DNA from: Paludibacter sp.
Lineage (GTDB): Bacteria; Bacteroidota; Bacteroidia; Bacteroidales; Paludibacteraceae
Reading direction: 5' to 3'
Length of the DNA stretch: 9,966 nucleotides
Assembly: GCA_028748945.1 (NCBI GenBank)
Contig: JAQTOL010000047.1
Coordinates: 2,184 to 12,149, forward strand
Part shown: positions 1-5,260 of the stretch, piece after piece
How the letters are laid out: each line of letters begins with the position of its first letter
Position numbering within the stretch: the first letter of the stretch is position 1
Program-made: the position numbers and the translations under genes
The notes under the pieces: generated by a model
Database searches by the model: none
What the model saw: only the letters and a program-made list of their open reading frames with translations
What the model was told of the DNA's origin: nothing

Positions 1-41
1 ACAATAATTTAATCGGAAAAATCTTATTTTTTCTTCGAGTG

Positions 42-49
42 CAAAAGTA
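42..49 (-). promoter_or_regulatory. Candidate Bacteroidota -7 promoter element for a leftward gene outside the window
   Basis: Read on the minus strand these bases are TACTTTTG, an exact match to the TAnnTTTG -7 element of Bacteroidota promoters, followed by GCACTCG. No TTTG sits at the usual 19-21 base spacing; the nearest good one is about 24 bases upstream. The element points left, so the transcribed gene would begin before position 1. Inference from motif and orientation only. Confidence 0.4.
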
Positions 50-348
50 CATAAATTTTTCAAACGAAACTAGCAAAAAGGCAATAATAAATCATAAAAA
101 GTTACATTAAGGTATTAAATAACAAATTATGGTGACATAAATGTAGAATATGCTCAATAATATTGACAAATGATTCGTATTTTATGAGTTGGAAGGAATT
201 GACAAATATATTTTTAAAACCAGGACTATAATGATAAAATGAAAAAGACTGACCATTTTCTCCTATTAAGCTTCCTCACTATAGTGTATTTCACTAATTA
301 TGATCCATTCAATGGGTGTCTGTGATTTATAAATCTATAGCAAAATGG
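50..348. other. Non-coding AT-rich stretch
   Basis: I see no convincing coding frame here on either strand. The only structure noticed is a perfect 10-base palindrome, CACTATAGTG at 277-286, followed five bases later by a further CACTA half-site at 292-296. It could be a protein-binding site, but a 10-base palindrome in AT-rich DNA is weak evidence by itself. Confidence 0.5.
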
Positions 349-390
349 ATTAAAAATAAGCAGGCCATTTCTCACGAAATAGCCTGCCCG
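349..390 (-). terminator. Intrinsic terminator, leftward, probable end of the ammonium operon transcript
   Basis: Arms at 360-371 and 376-387 are complementary over 12 bases with one exception, which is a permitted G-U pair in the minus-strand RNA and a C-A mismatch in the plus-strand RNA. The minus-strand loop is GTGA, a stable GNRA-type tetraloop closed by UUUC/GAAA. A T-rich tail (TTATTTTTAA) follows on the minus strand. Both features favour leftward termination. It lies about 240 bases downstream of the amtB stop, so the mRNA would carry a long structured 3' UTR. Confidence 0.75.
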
Positions 391-410
391 AAACAATAAA
401 ACTAAAAAAC

Positions 411-441
411 ACACGATCAGTTGTAAGTATTTTCATCGTGT
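411..441. repeat. Small inverted repeat in the amtB 3' region
   Basis: ACACGAT at 411-417 is perfectly complementary to ATCGTGT at 435-441, with a 17-base loop. It lies between the long hairpin at 531-599 and the terminator at 349-390, so a leftward amtB transcript would carry all three in series. No function can be assigned. Confidence 0.4.
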
Positions 442-530
442 ATATGATTAACTAATTTGCTTATTATTAGATAACCGGCAAATAAATATCTAAATTTATT
501 TCAATTTAAATTTGGGAATCATTAAAAGGA

Positions 531-599
531 TGGTGGAATTTGCCTTGAGTAATTAACAGTGCTCACGAGATAATAAATACTTCAAGAACAATTCCACCA
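531..599. repeat. Long-range hairpin just downstream of amtB
   Basis: TGGTGGAATT at 531-540 is perfectly complementary to AATTCCACCA at 590-599. After a 3x3 internal loop a second 5-bp stem follows (CTTGA 544-548 with TCAAG 582-586), leaving a 33-base apical loop. It begins about 30 bases after the amtB stop codon. On the minus strand the distal arm is followed by TCCTTTTAATG, only a modest T-run. It could be a weak terminator, an mRNA-stabilising 3' structure, or the body of a 3'-UTR small RNA ending at the terminator at 349-390. Confidence 0.5.
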
Positions 600-630
600 A
601 TAATATCACTTGTAATTCTATGATAATTAA

Positions 631-2175
631 TTATCTTGATAAGGGAGTTTCAGAGTTTTTGTCCATTTTGATACCTGCATAACCTTCAGTTCCCATTTCC
701 GGAACATCAAGACCTTCAAGTTCATCTTTAGCACTTACTCTTAAACCACCAGTTACCAGGCTCGTTAGTTTAAATACAACATATCCAATGGCTGCAACAT
801 AAATGATGTTAGTTGCAACACCAATTAATTGAGCTAAGAACTGACTTGCATCGCCATAAAATAATCCTGTTATCGTTCCCTTAACACCATTCCAACCGTC
901 ACCATAAGTACCATCGGCAAATAATCCTAAAGCAATCATACCCCATGCGCCGTTTACCCCATGTACAGCTACCGCACCAACCGGATCATCAATTTTAAGT
1001 TTCTTTTCAATAAAGAATGCTGCTTCAATAACCAATACTCCGGAAATTAATCCGATAAGTGCAGCTGACTGAACATTTACAAAAGCACAAGGTGCCGTAA
1101 TAGCCACTAAACCGGCTAGCATACCGTTGATCATCATCGAAGGATCCGGTTTTTTGGTTTTGAACCACCACATGTAAATCATGGAAGCAAAAGCCCCGGT
1201 TGCCGAAGCAATCATTGTATTCACTGCAATTACACTGATTCTTAAATCGCCACCGGCGAGAGTTGATCCAGGATTGAATCCAAACCATCCAAATGCGAGT
1301 ATAAATGCTCCCACAACTGCCATTGGGATATTATGTCCGGGTATAGGGTTTGGTGAACCATCTTTGTTGTATTTTCCCAAACGTGGTCCAATCATTTTTG
1401 CTCCAACAAAAGCAAGAACACCACCTGTCATGTGAACTACCGAGGAACCTGCAAAATCGACAACGCCGTGACCAATCCCGAACATATTACCAAGTTGTGA
1501 CAACCAACCACCTCCCCATACCCAGTTTCCATAGATTGGATAGATTAATGCACCTACAAGGATTCCATAAATTGCGAATGATGAGAATTTCCATCTTTCA
1601 GCCATTGATCCTGTTGGTATTGTGGCTGTTGTATCCATAAATACCATTTGGAAAAGGAATAATCCGAAGACGGCAACATCATATGTTCCTGTAAGGAAGA
1701 ATCCTTTTGTTCCGAAAAGTCCAAATGTATGTCCGAATAAATTAATGGTAAATTCGTTGGCTAATCCTCCGAAACCACCTAAAGTTCCTAACGTTCCAAC
1801 ACCACCAAACATGATTGCAAAACCACTTATAAAGAATCCAATCATACCTAAAGCGTAAACCATCATGTTCATCGACATAGTGTGTGCAGCATTTTTGGCA
1901 CGTGTTAAACCTGTTTCAACCATGGCAAACCCTGCTTGCATAAACATAACGAGGAACCCGGTAATTAACAACCAAACCATATTGATGGCTACTTTGTTGT
2001 GACCGGCTTGAGTAGCTACTTCATCCAATGTTGGTTGACCCGGCGTAGCTGCCGTAACATCACTGGCTGTTCCTGTGGTAACTCCACTCGGGTCGGCGGC
2101 TTTATCTGCATACACATAACTCGATACAGAAGCTGTTCCTAATATTAAAAATATTATTAATATATATTTTTTCAT
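631..2175 (-). CDS. amtB: Ammonium transporter (Amt/MEP/Rh family)
   Basis: A 514-residue inner-membrane channel that conducts ammonium/ammonia into the cytoplasm. Residues 1-23 look like a cleavable signal peptide (basic start, hydrophobic core, ending YVYA), as in other AmtB proteins. A Thr/Ala-rich lead-in of about 40 residues follows, then the family core beginning near NMVWLLITGFLVMFMQAGF. Diagnostic features seen: the AMVETGLTRAKN segment after the first core helix, FQMVF carrying the probable outer Phe gate, DFAGSSVVHMTGG with twin-His H248, GWFGFNPGST, and AVAVHGVNGAWG with twin-His H405. The cytoplasmic tail contains LRVSAKDELEGLD, the conserved region that couples to PII. It lies 36 bases after the PII gene and is third in the inferred operon. 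Unusually for this window, AGGAG lies about 9 bases before the start. The lead-in is longer than in the E. coli protein; I recall similar ones in Amt proteins of anaerobes. Confidence 0.96.
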   Translation of the reverse strand: MKKYILIIFLILGTASVSSYVYADKAADPSGVTTGTASDVTAATPGQPTLDEVATQAGHNKVAINMVWLLITGFLVMFMQAGFAMVETGLTRAKNAAHTMSMNMMVYALGMIGFFISGFAIMFGGVGTLGTLGGFGGLANEFTINLFGHTFGLFGTKGFFLTGTYDVAVFGLFLFQMVFMDTTATIPTGSMAERWKFSSFAIYGILVGALIYPIYGNWVWGGGWLSQLGNMFGIGHGVVDFAGSSVVHMTGGVLAFVGAKMIGPRLGKYNKDGSPNPIPGHNIPMAVVGAFILAFGWFGFNPGSTLAGGDLRISVIAVNTMIASATGAFASMIYMWWFKTKKPDPSMMINGMLAGLVAITAPCAFVNVQSAALIGLISGVLVIEAAFFIEKKLKIDDPVGAVAVHGVNGAWGMIALGLFADGTYGDGWNGVKGTITGLFYGDASQFLAQLIGVATNIIYVAAIGYVVFKLTSLVTGGLRVSAKDELEGLDVPEMGTEGYAGIKMDKNSETPLSR

Positions 2176-2211
2176 TTCCTTAATCTCCTATTTTAAAATG
2201 AGTAATTTTGT

Positions 2212-2565
2212 TTATTCTTTATTATACAATGAGGTATCACCTTTTTCATCATTTCTAATCCGATAGGATTCAATGATGTCAGAAATGAAAATTTTTCCAT
2301 CACCAATAACTCCTGTTTTTGCCGCTTTTAATATTGCGTCAACGGTTTTCTGTACATTCACATCGCGTACAACTATGGTTAGCAACTGACGGGAAATAAA
2401 ACTTGTGTCATAAACTGTTCCTCTATAAGAGTGTTCACCCTTTTCTACTTCGTTACCAACGCCGGTGGCATCCCAGTAAGAAAAGAAATCAATACCAACT
2501 TCGCGAAGAGCTTCTTTAACCTCATTGAATTTTGAGGTTCGAATAATTGCTTCAATTTTTTTCAT
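2212..2565 (-). CDS. glnK: PII nitrogen-regulatory signal protein (GlnB/GlnK family), variant T-loop
   Basis: A 117-residue trimeric PII protein, expected to sense ATP/ADP and 2-oxoglutarate and to bind the neighbouring Amt. The fold is clear from KKIEAIIRTSKFNEVKEAL at the N-terminus, the B-loop TGVIGDGKIFISDI (84-97, with K91), and the C-loop YRIRNDEKGD (101-110). The T-loop (about 37-56) keeps the YRG motif with R48, the counterpart of the GlnK arginine that plugs the AmtB pore, and Y52, the counterpart of the uridylylation tyrosine Y51. It departs from enterobacterial PII: R38-Q39 becomes N38-E39, there is one extra residue, and K58 becomes R59. Q39 and K58 help bind Mg-ATP/2-oxoglutarate in characterised PII proteins, so ligand response may differ. 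The glnK symbol rests on adjacency to amtB. The start ATG is overlapped by a second upstream ATG that yields a 3-codon frame. Confidence 0.95.
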   Translation of the reverse strand: MKKIEAIIRTSKFNEVKEALREVGIDFFSYWDATGVGNEVEKGEHSYRGTVYDTSFISRQLLTIVVRDVNVQKTVDAILKAAKTGVIGDGKIFISDIIESYRIRNDEKGDTSLYNKE

Positions 2566-2573
2566 TTTTTCAT
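2558..2573 (-). promoter_or_regulatory. Duplicated start region giving a three-codon upstream ORF that overlaps the PII start
   Basis: On the minus strand the octamer ATGAAAAA occurs twice back to back. The upstream copy (ATG at 2573-2571) reads Met-Lys-Lys-stop, and its TGA overlaps the ATG of the PII gene as ATGA. The second copy is the real start, because the PII fold begins MKKIEAII. Seen directly; whether the mini-frame is translated is unknown. It could simply be a small duplication of a common MKK start. Confidence 0.35.
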
Positions 2574-2611
2574 TTTTAAAATGATTAATAATGCTTTGAA
2601 CTGTACCTGAA

Positions 2612-2625
2612 ACTAAGTACTTAGT
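2612..2625. repeat. Perfect 14-base palindrome between the TorF-like and PII genes
   Basis: ACTAAGTACTTAGT is a perfect palindrome lying 8 bases after the stop codon of the TorF-like gene, in the 67-base gap before the PII gene. As RNA it gives only a 5-bp stem with a GUAC loop and no T-run, so it is a poor terminator. A dimeric-regulator operator, an internal promoter element or an RNA-processing hairpin are all possible. Confidence 0.45.
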
Positions 2626-2632
2626 GTGTTGT

Positions 2633-3343
2633 TTATAATGTAATACCTGCTACGAAAAATGCGTTTTTAGCATAAGGGTTTGTTCCTAAAATTCCATAAA
2701 CCGGTAAACTGAATTTGTCGGTAATGGCTATCGATTTGCTTACTTTAATGCCAACATTAGTCACTCCGGCACTTGTTGTAAGGTAGTTGTTGCTTTCGCC
2801 TAACACACCCCCTGCAAATACTTTTACCAAAGGAGTAACCTGATATCCTAATTCGATATAAGTTGAAAGAGCTTGTTTAGTTGCATCGGACGGTTTTTTG
2901 TCTGCTCCTAAAAACATGGTGTTAACAGAAGCGCTGATTGGAAATTTTTCAGAACCCGTGTATGCCAGTGTAGCTTCAAAAATGTGATCGGTTCCGGTAC
3001 CGTAATTAAAGTAACTGTTTGTAAAACCCCAGTTGTAATCGGTCACGGTTAATGCAAATGCACTAGAGAAAGCATAAGTTGCATAAAGGTCTACTTCTTT
3101 TACGTTACCTAAAAAACTGCTCGATGCCCATGAACCAATAGTAAATCCACCGGTGGTGAACGATACATAAGGCTGAATGTTTGGCGAACCCAAGGAAGGA
3201 TTTCCGGTAACTGTTCTGTCTTGTGGCACCCCCCTCCAAACATAAGAACTAACGATGTCTGCTCCTGTAGCAAATTGTGCTTTTACGTTCATTGTTGCTA
3301 AAACTGCAATCGCGCAGATTGCTAAAACTCTCATTTTTTTCAT
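2633..3343 (-). CDS. TorF-like outer-membrane beta-barrel protein (Gcw_chp family), possible porin
   Basis: A 236-residue exported protein, usual length for this family (about 240). Residues 1-22 form a signal peptide ending VKAQ. The mature protein opens with FATGADIVSSYVWRGVPQDR, matching the characteristic first strand of TorF/Gcw_chp proteins (S-x-Y-x-x-R-G). The rest is alternating amphipathic, aromatic-rich strands (for example EVDLYATYAF, HIFEATLAYTG, STYIELGYQVT), and the chain ends in a hydrophobic strand, FFVAGITL, as expected for an outer-membrane barrel. Pore function is predicted for the family rather than well established. It is first in the inferred leftward unit with PII and Amt, 67 bases upstream of the PII gene, which suggests a role in bringing ammonium or another small nitrogen compound across the outer membrane. 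The start ATG lies just after an A/T-only leader. Confidence 0.8.
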   Translation of the reverse strand: MKKMRVLAICAIAVLATMNVKAQFATGADIVSSYVWRGVPQDRTVTGNPSLGSPNIQPYVSFTTGGFTIGSWASSSFLGNVKEVDLYATYAFSSAFALTVTDYNWGFTNSYFNYGTGTDHIFEATLAYTGSEKFPISASVNTMFLGADKKPSDATKQALSTYIELGYQVTPLVKVFAGGVLGESNNYLTTSAGVTNVGIKVSKSIAITDKFSLPVYGILGTNPYAKNAFFVAGITL

Positions 3344-3448
3344 ACTTTTAAAATTTTAAATTATAAACTAATAAATAATTGATTTTTTGATTTCATATTG
3401 AAAGAAATTAAACGATAAGTTTGACATAAATTCAATTAATCGCTTTAT

Positions 3449-3500
3449 ATTCTGTCATTATGTTTGTAATACGATGCAAAAATAATCACAATGACAGTAT
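3449..3500. promoter_or_regulatory. Wide inverted repeat flanking the promoter of the ammonium gene cluster
   Basis: The half-site at 3449-3462 (ATTCTGTCATTATG) and that at 3487-3500 match each other as inverted repeats at 12 of 14 positions, with a perfect 8-base core, CTGTCATT/AATGACAG. Their centres are 38 bases apart and they straddle the -7 element at 3477-3484. With transcription starting near 3470, one half-site is just downstream of the start and the other lies between -7 and -33. This looks like an operator for a regulator of the nitrogen cluster. The regulator is unknown. Confidence 0.5.
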
Positions 3501-3508
3501 AATACAAT
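3477..3508 (-). promoter_or_regulatory. Probable promoter of the torF-like/PII/amtB cluster
   Basis: The minus strand carries TATTTTTG at 3484-3477, an exact TAnnTTTG -7 element. ATTG lies about 20 bases upstream (3508-3505), three of four matches to the -33 TTTG. A start near 3470 would give a leader of about 127 bases before the TorF-like gene. It is the best promoter-like sequence in this gap, and the flanking dyad supports it. Confidence 0.55.
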
Positions 3509-3622
3509 AAATGCTATCACAAAGTAAGAAGGATGTTTGAACTAATTACAATATGGTAGTAATATATGATTTTTGGTTTCAATATGCAACAATATTATTA
3601 GTCTTTGTAGATAAATGATATT

Positions 3623-3826
3623 TTAAGTAGAAGTGTAATTACTAATTTTCAGATGAGCATCGGGTGTTTTGATAGAGAAATGTCTTAATTTTATGCTCTT
3701 GAACATAAAAAGAGCTTCTTCTTGAGGTTTTTTCTTCGGTTTTGGAAGGAGTTGGAATAATTTTGCGGATACTTTTATGTATTTCCTATCCTTTTTGGGA
3801 GGTATTAAAAATGATATTCTATAAAA
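3623..3826 (-). pseudogene. Possible decayed ORF fragment, origin unknown
   Basis: An open minus-strand frame of 67 sense codons ends in TAA at 3623. Its residue composition looks protein-like (including FQLLPKPKKKPQEEALFMF and RHFSIKTPDAHLKISNY), but it has no start codon near its beginning; the only ATG is at 3706, leaving 27 codons. A separate 29-codon frame with an ATG (3944-3855, beginning MNKNALELTANSMEF) lies just upstream in transcription order. Together they could be the remains of one gene broken by stops. I do not recognise the family, and chance open frames of this size are common in AT-rich DNA. Confidence 0.2.
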
Positions 3827-4002
3827 TTATGATATGAATAATCAGAATGATTTTTTATTTGTTCTGAACATATCGTTTTGTAGAAAATTTAGCTACTTTG
3901 AACTCCATACTATTTGCAGTAAGTTCCAAAGCATTTTTGTTCATTTAAGTTAACTGGTCAATAAATTTTTAAGCTTTATTTTTTCAGGGGTGGTGTAACT
4001 AA

Positions 4003-4038
4003 AAAATCCCTGTAAACTTTTCAGCTTACAGGGATTTT
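4003..4038 (-). terminator. Strong hairpin terminator behind the rhodanese-thioredoxin gene
   Basis: AAAATCCCTGTAA (4003-4015) is perfectly complementary to TTACAGGGATTTT (4026-4038), a 13-bp stem with a 10-base loop. On the minus strand it runs into a T-run (TTTTTTAG), so it fits leftward termination of the upstream gene about 150 bases after that stop. The plus strand also ends in T-rich sequence, so it could act in both directions. Confidence 0.8.
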
Positions 4039-4125
4039 CCTCTTTAATGTACTTCTACCTTCTTTTTGCTTCAATTATTCATTAAATTTCGGCTATGTTT
4101 CCTTTTCAATATCCTTGAATGATTC

Positions 4126-4185
4126 TCACGTCTTCTTTGATTTATACCGGAAATAAACCAGCAAGATCGATATTAAAAGAATCAT
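4126..4185 (-). CDS. Candidate 19-residue membrane microprotein behind the rhodanese-thioredoxin gene
   Basis: An ATG two bases after the TGA of the rhodanese-thioredoxin gene opens a frame encoding MILLISILLVYFRYKSKKT, then TGA. About 12 hydrophobic residues are followed by a basic tail, the layout of a minimal single-pass membrane peptide. The stop-to-start spacing would suit translational coupling, and the frame lies inside the transcript ending at the terminator at 4003-4038. A frame this short can easily occur by chance, and no family can be assigned. Confidence 0.22.
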   Translation of the reverse strand: MILLISILLVYFRYKSKKT

Positions 4186-4187
4186 AA

Positions 4188-4907
4188 TCAAATTGTTTTC
4201 AACTTTTTCACCACCGTTTCTTTTGAAACATAACCTTTATTTGACCAAGCCAGTTTCTTCCCTTTGTATATATATAATACCGGAAGTGCATCCACCTTTA
4301 ACTCTTTTGCTAAGGCTTTATTGGCTTCTACATCGATACGTATAACTACCACTTTATCTTTCATTTCTTTCGAAATATCTTCCATATAAGGTTTCATTTT
4401 TTGACAAGGTACACACCAGTCAGCGTAAAAATCGACTAACACCAATTTGTTTGAATTTAATAAGCTACGGTATTGAGCCATAGTCATACCGGGAGATGCC
4501 GGTGCAGTAGTGGCATTGTCAGTTGTTTCAGGCAAATTGGCTGCTCTCCAGCGCATCATGCCACCTGCAAGATTATAGATTTCTTTGAATCCCATTGAAC
4601 TTAATACATTCGTTGCATAGGTACTGCGTGATCCACTCAGACAATAAACAAATACAGCTTTATTTTTATCTAATTTAATTGCATTTTGCTGAAAATTATT
4701 ACTGCTGATGTCCATGTTTTTTGCATATTTGATGTGTCCTTGTGTGAATTCACCGGAAGTACGCACATCGATAATCTGAGAATTGGGTAACTGCTTCATT
4801 TTACCGGCAAACGAAGCAGCATCCAGATTTACCGGGTTTACTGCATAAAGGTTGGCATTAAACGAAAGGACCACAAATAAACTGATAAAATAAAAAATCT
4901 TTTTCAT
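4188..4907 (-). CDS. Exported rhodanese-thioredoxin fusion protein
   Basis: A 239-residue two-domain protein. Residues 1-22 are a signal peptide (MKKIFYFISLFVVLSFNANL..., cut probably after YA), placing it in the periplasm. Residues 25-126 form a single rhodanese domain: DVRTSGEFTQGHI, then the active-site loop C89-LSGSR beginning with the catalytic cysteine that would carry a persulfide, then the closing GGMMRWRAANLP. A short Thr/Ala/Pro-rich linker leads to a thioredoxin domain (about 141-239) with VDFYADWCVPCQKMKP holding the redox pair C165/C168 and a cis-proline P209 in DALPVLYIY. Both catalytic centres are intact. The likely role is periplasmic thiol-disulfide or sulfane-sulfur exchange; the substrate is unknown. 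It appears monocistronic apart from a possible 19-codon frame behind it. Two palindromes lie upstream at 4954-4974 and 5029-5051. Confidence 0.92.
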   Translation of the reverse strand: MKKIFYFISLFVVLSFNANLYAVNPVNLDAASFAGKMKQLPNSQIIDVRTSGEFTQGHIKYAKNMDISSNNFQQNAIKLDKNKAVFVYCLSGSRSTYATNVLSSMGFKEIYNLAGGMMRWRAANLPETTDNATTAPASPGMTMAQYRSLLNSNKLVLVDFYADWCVPCQKMKPYMEDISKEMKDKVVVIRIDVEANKALAKELKVDALPVLYIYKGKKLAWSNKGYVSKETVVKKLKTI

Positions 4908-4953
4908 ACGATAATAATTGGTTTTAAATGGATGTATAGTAGCTCACATGTCA

Positions 4954-4974
4954 GTCCTCGATAGCTATCGGGAC
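4954..4974. repeat. Near-perfect palindrome centred on GATAGCTATC
   Basis: A perfect 12-base palindrome, CGATAGCTATCG (4959-4970), is extended by GTCC on the left and GGAC on the right, with one unpaired T at 4958, giving 10 bp per arm. It lies 47-67 bases upstream of the rhodanese-thioredoxin start, within the presumed leader or promoter. From memory, near-identical CCGATAGCTATCGG palindromes recur in intergenic DNA of Bacteroidota, suggesting a dispersed REP-like element; this is unverified. Confidence 0.55.
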
Positions 4975-5028
4975 AATGTCTTTAGTGAACACTTTTTTAA
5001 ATACTCTTTTTATTCAGTTGATTTATTA

Positions 5029-5051
5029 AATATATTTGCTGCAAATATATT
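5029..5051. promoter_or_regulatory. 23-base palindromic operator candidate with divergent -7-like elements
   Basis: AATATATTTGC (5029-5039) and GCAAATATATT (5041-5051) are perfect inverted repeats around a single central T. Each arm contains TATATTTG, an exact TAnnTTTG match, one reading right (5031-5038) and one left (5049-5042). The leftward one could drive the rhodanese-thioredoxin gene, with a leader of roughly 125 bases. Neither has a good TTTG at the usual -33 spacing. A dimeric repressor site over the promoter is the simplest reading. Confidence 0.45.
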
Positions 5052-5203
5052 GACAAATGTTCATATGTACATGTATATACAATTACTTTTATACTTTTTA
5101 TTGCTTTATTTTTGCCTTTTATGGCTCCTTAACGCTCTTTATATATCTGTGTTATTTGTAGTGTGTCACAGAATTGTGGCATACGGTGGTATTAATATGT
5201 AAA

Positions 5204-5235
5204 AATCCCTGCAAATACTTCTACTCGCAAGGATT
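5204..5235 (-). terminator. Intrinsic terminator of dapL
   Basis: AATCCCTGC (5204-5212) pairs with GCAAGGATT (5227-5235). The one non-Watson-Crick position is a G-U pair in the minus-strand RNA, and TTTTTA follows on the minus strand. It lies 26 bases past the dapL stop codon, the expected place for a leftward terminator. The left arm resembles the stem at 4003-4038 (shared AAAAATCCCTG). Confidence 0.7.
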
Positions 5236-5260
5236 ATTCTTAAATTTATTAATCAGCACT

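Larger units (their letters stand above)
3344..4187. other. Gene-poor intergenic region between the ammonium cluster and the rhodanese-thioredoxin gene
   Basis: An 844-base gap. It holds the promoter and wide dyad of the ammonium cluster (3449-3508), a possible decayed coding stretch (3623-3826) preceded by a 29-codon open frame on the same strand (3855-3944), a strong hairpin terminator (4003-4038), and a 19-codon frame directly behind the rhodanese-thioredoxin gene (4126-4185). The rest is AT-rich and shows nothing I can name. Confidence 0.6.
4908..5260. other. Intergenic region upstream of the rhodanese-thioredoxin gene and behind dapL
   Basis: A 353-base gap between two leftward genes. 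It contains a GATAGCTATC-centred palindrome (4954-4974), a 23-base near-perfect palindrome carrying -7-like elements on both strands (5029-5051), and the dapL terminator (5204-5235). A 94-codon plus-strand frame covers 4918-5202, but it is hydrophobic, Tyr/Leu-rich, reads through the palindromes and terminator arm, and has no recognisable domain, so I do not call it a gene. Confidence 0.6.

Noticed and set aside
1025..1858. Several open frames of 78-96 codons inside the amtB region on both strands
   Set aside because: They are alternative-frame shadows of amtB, which carries all family motifs.
4918..5202. A 94-codon plus-strand open frame upstream of the rhodanese-thioredoxin gene
   Set aside because: It is rich in Tyr, Leu, Phe and Val with no domain or signal-peptide pattern, overlaps two palindromes and reaches the dapL terminator. 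It is most simply an open frame in AT-rich DNA.
4003..5235. The terminators at 4003-4038 and 5204-5235 as copies of one repeat element
   Set aside because: They share AAAAATCCCTG in one arm, but the loops and second arms differ. Similar stems are expected of intrinsic terminators.
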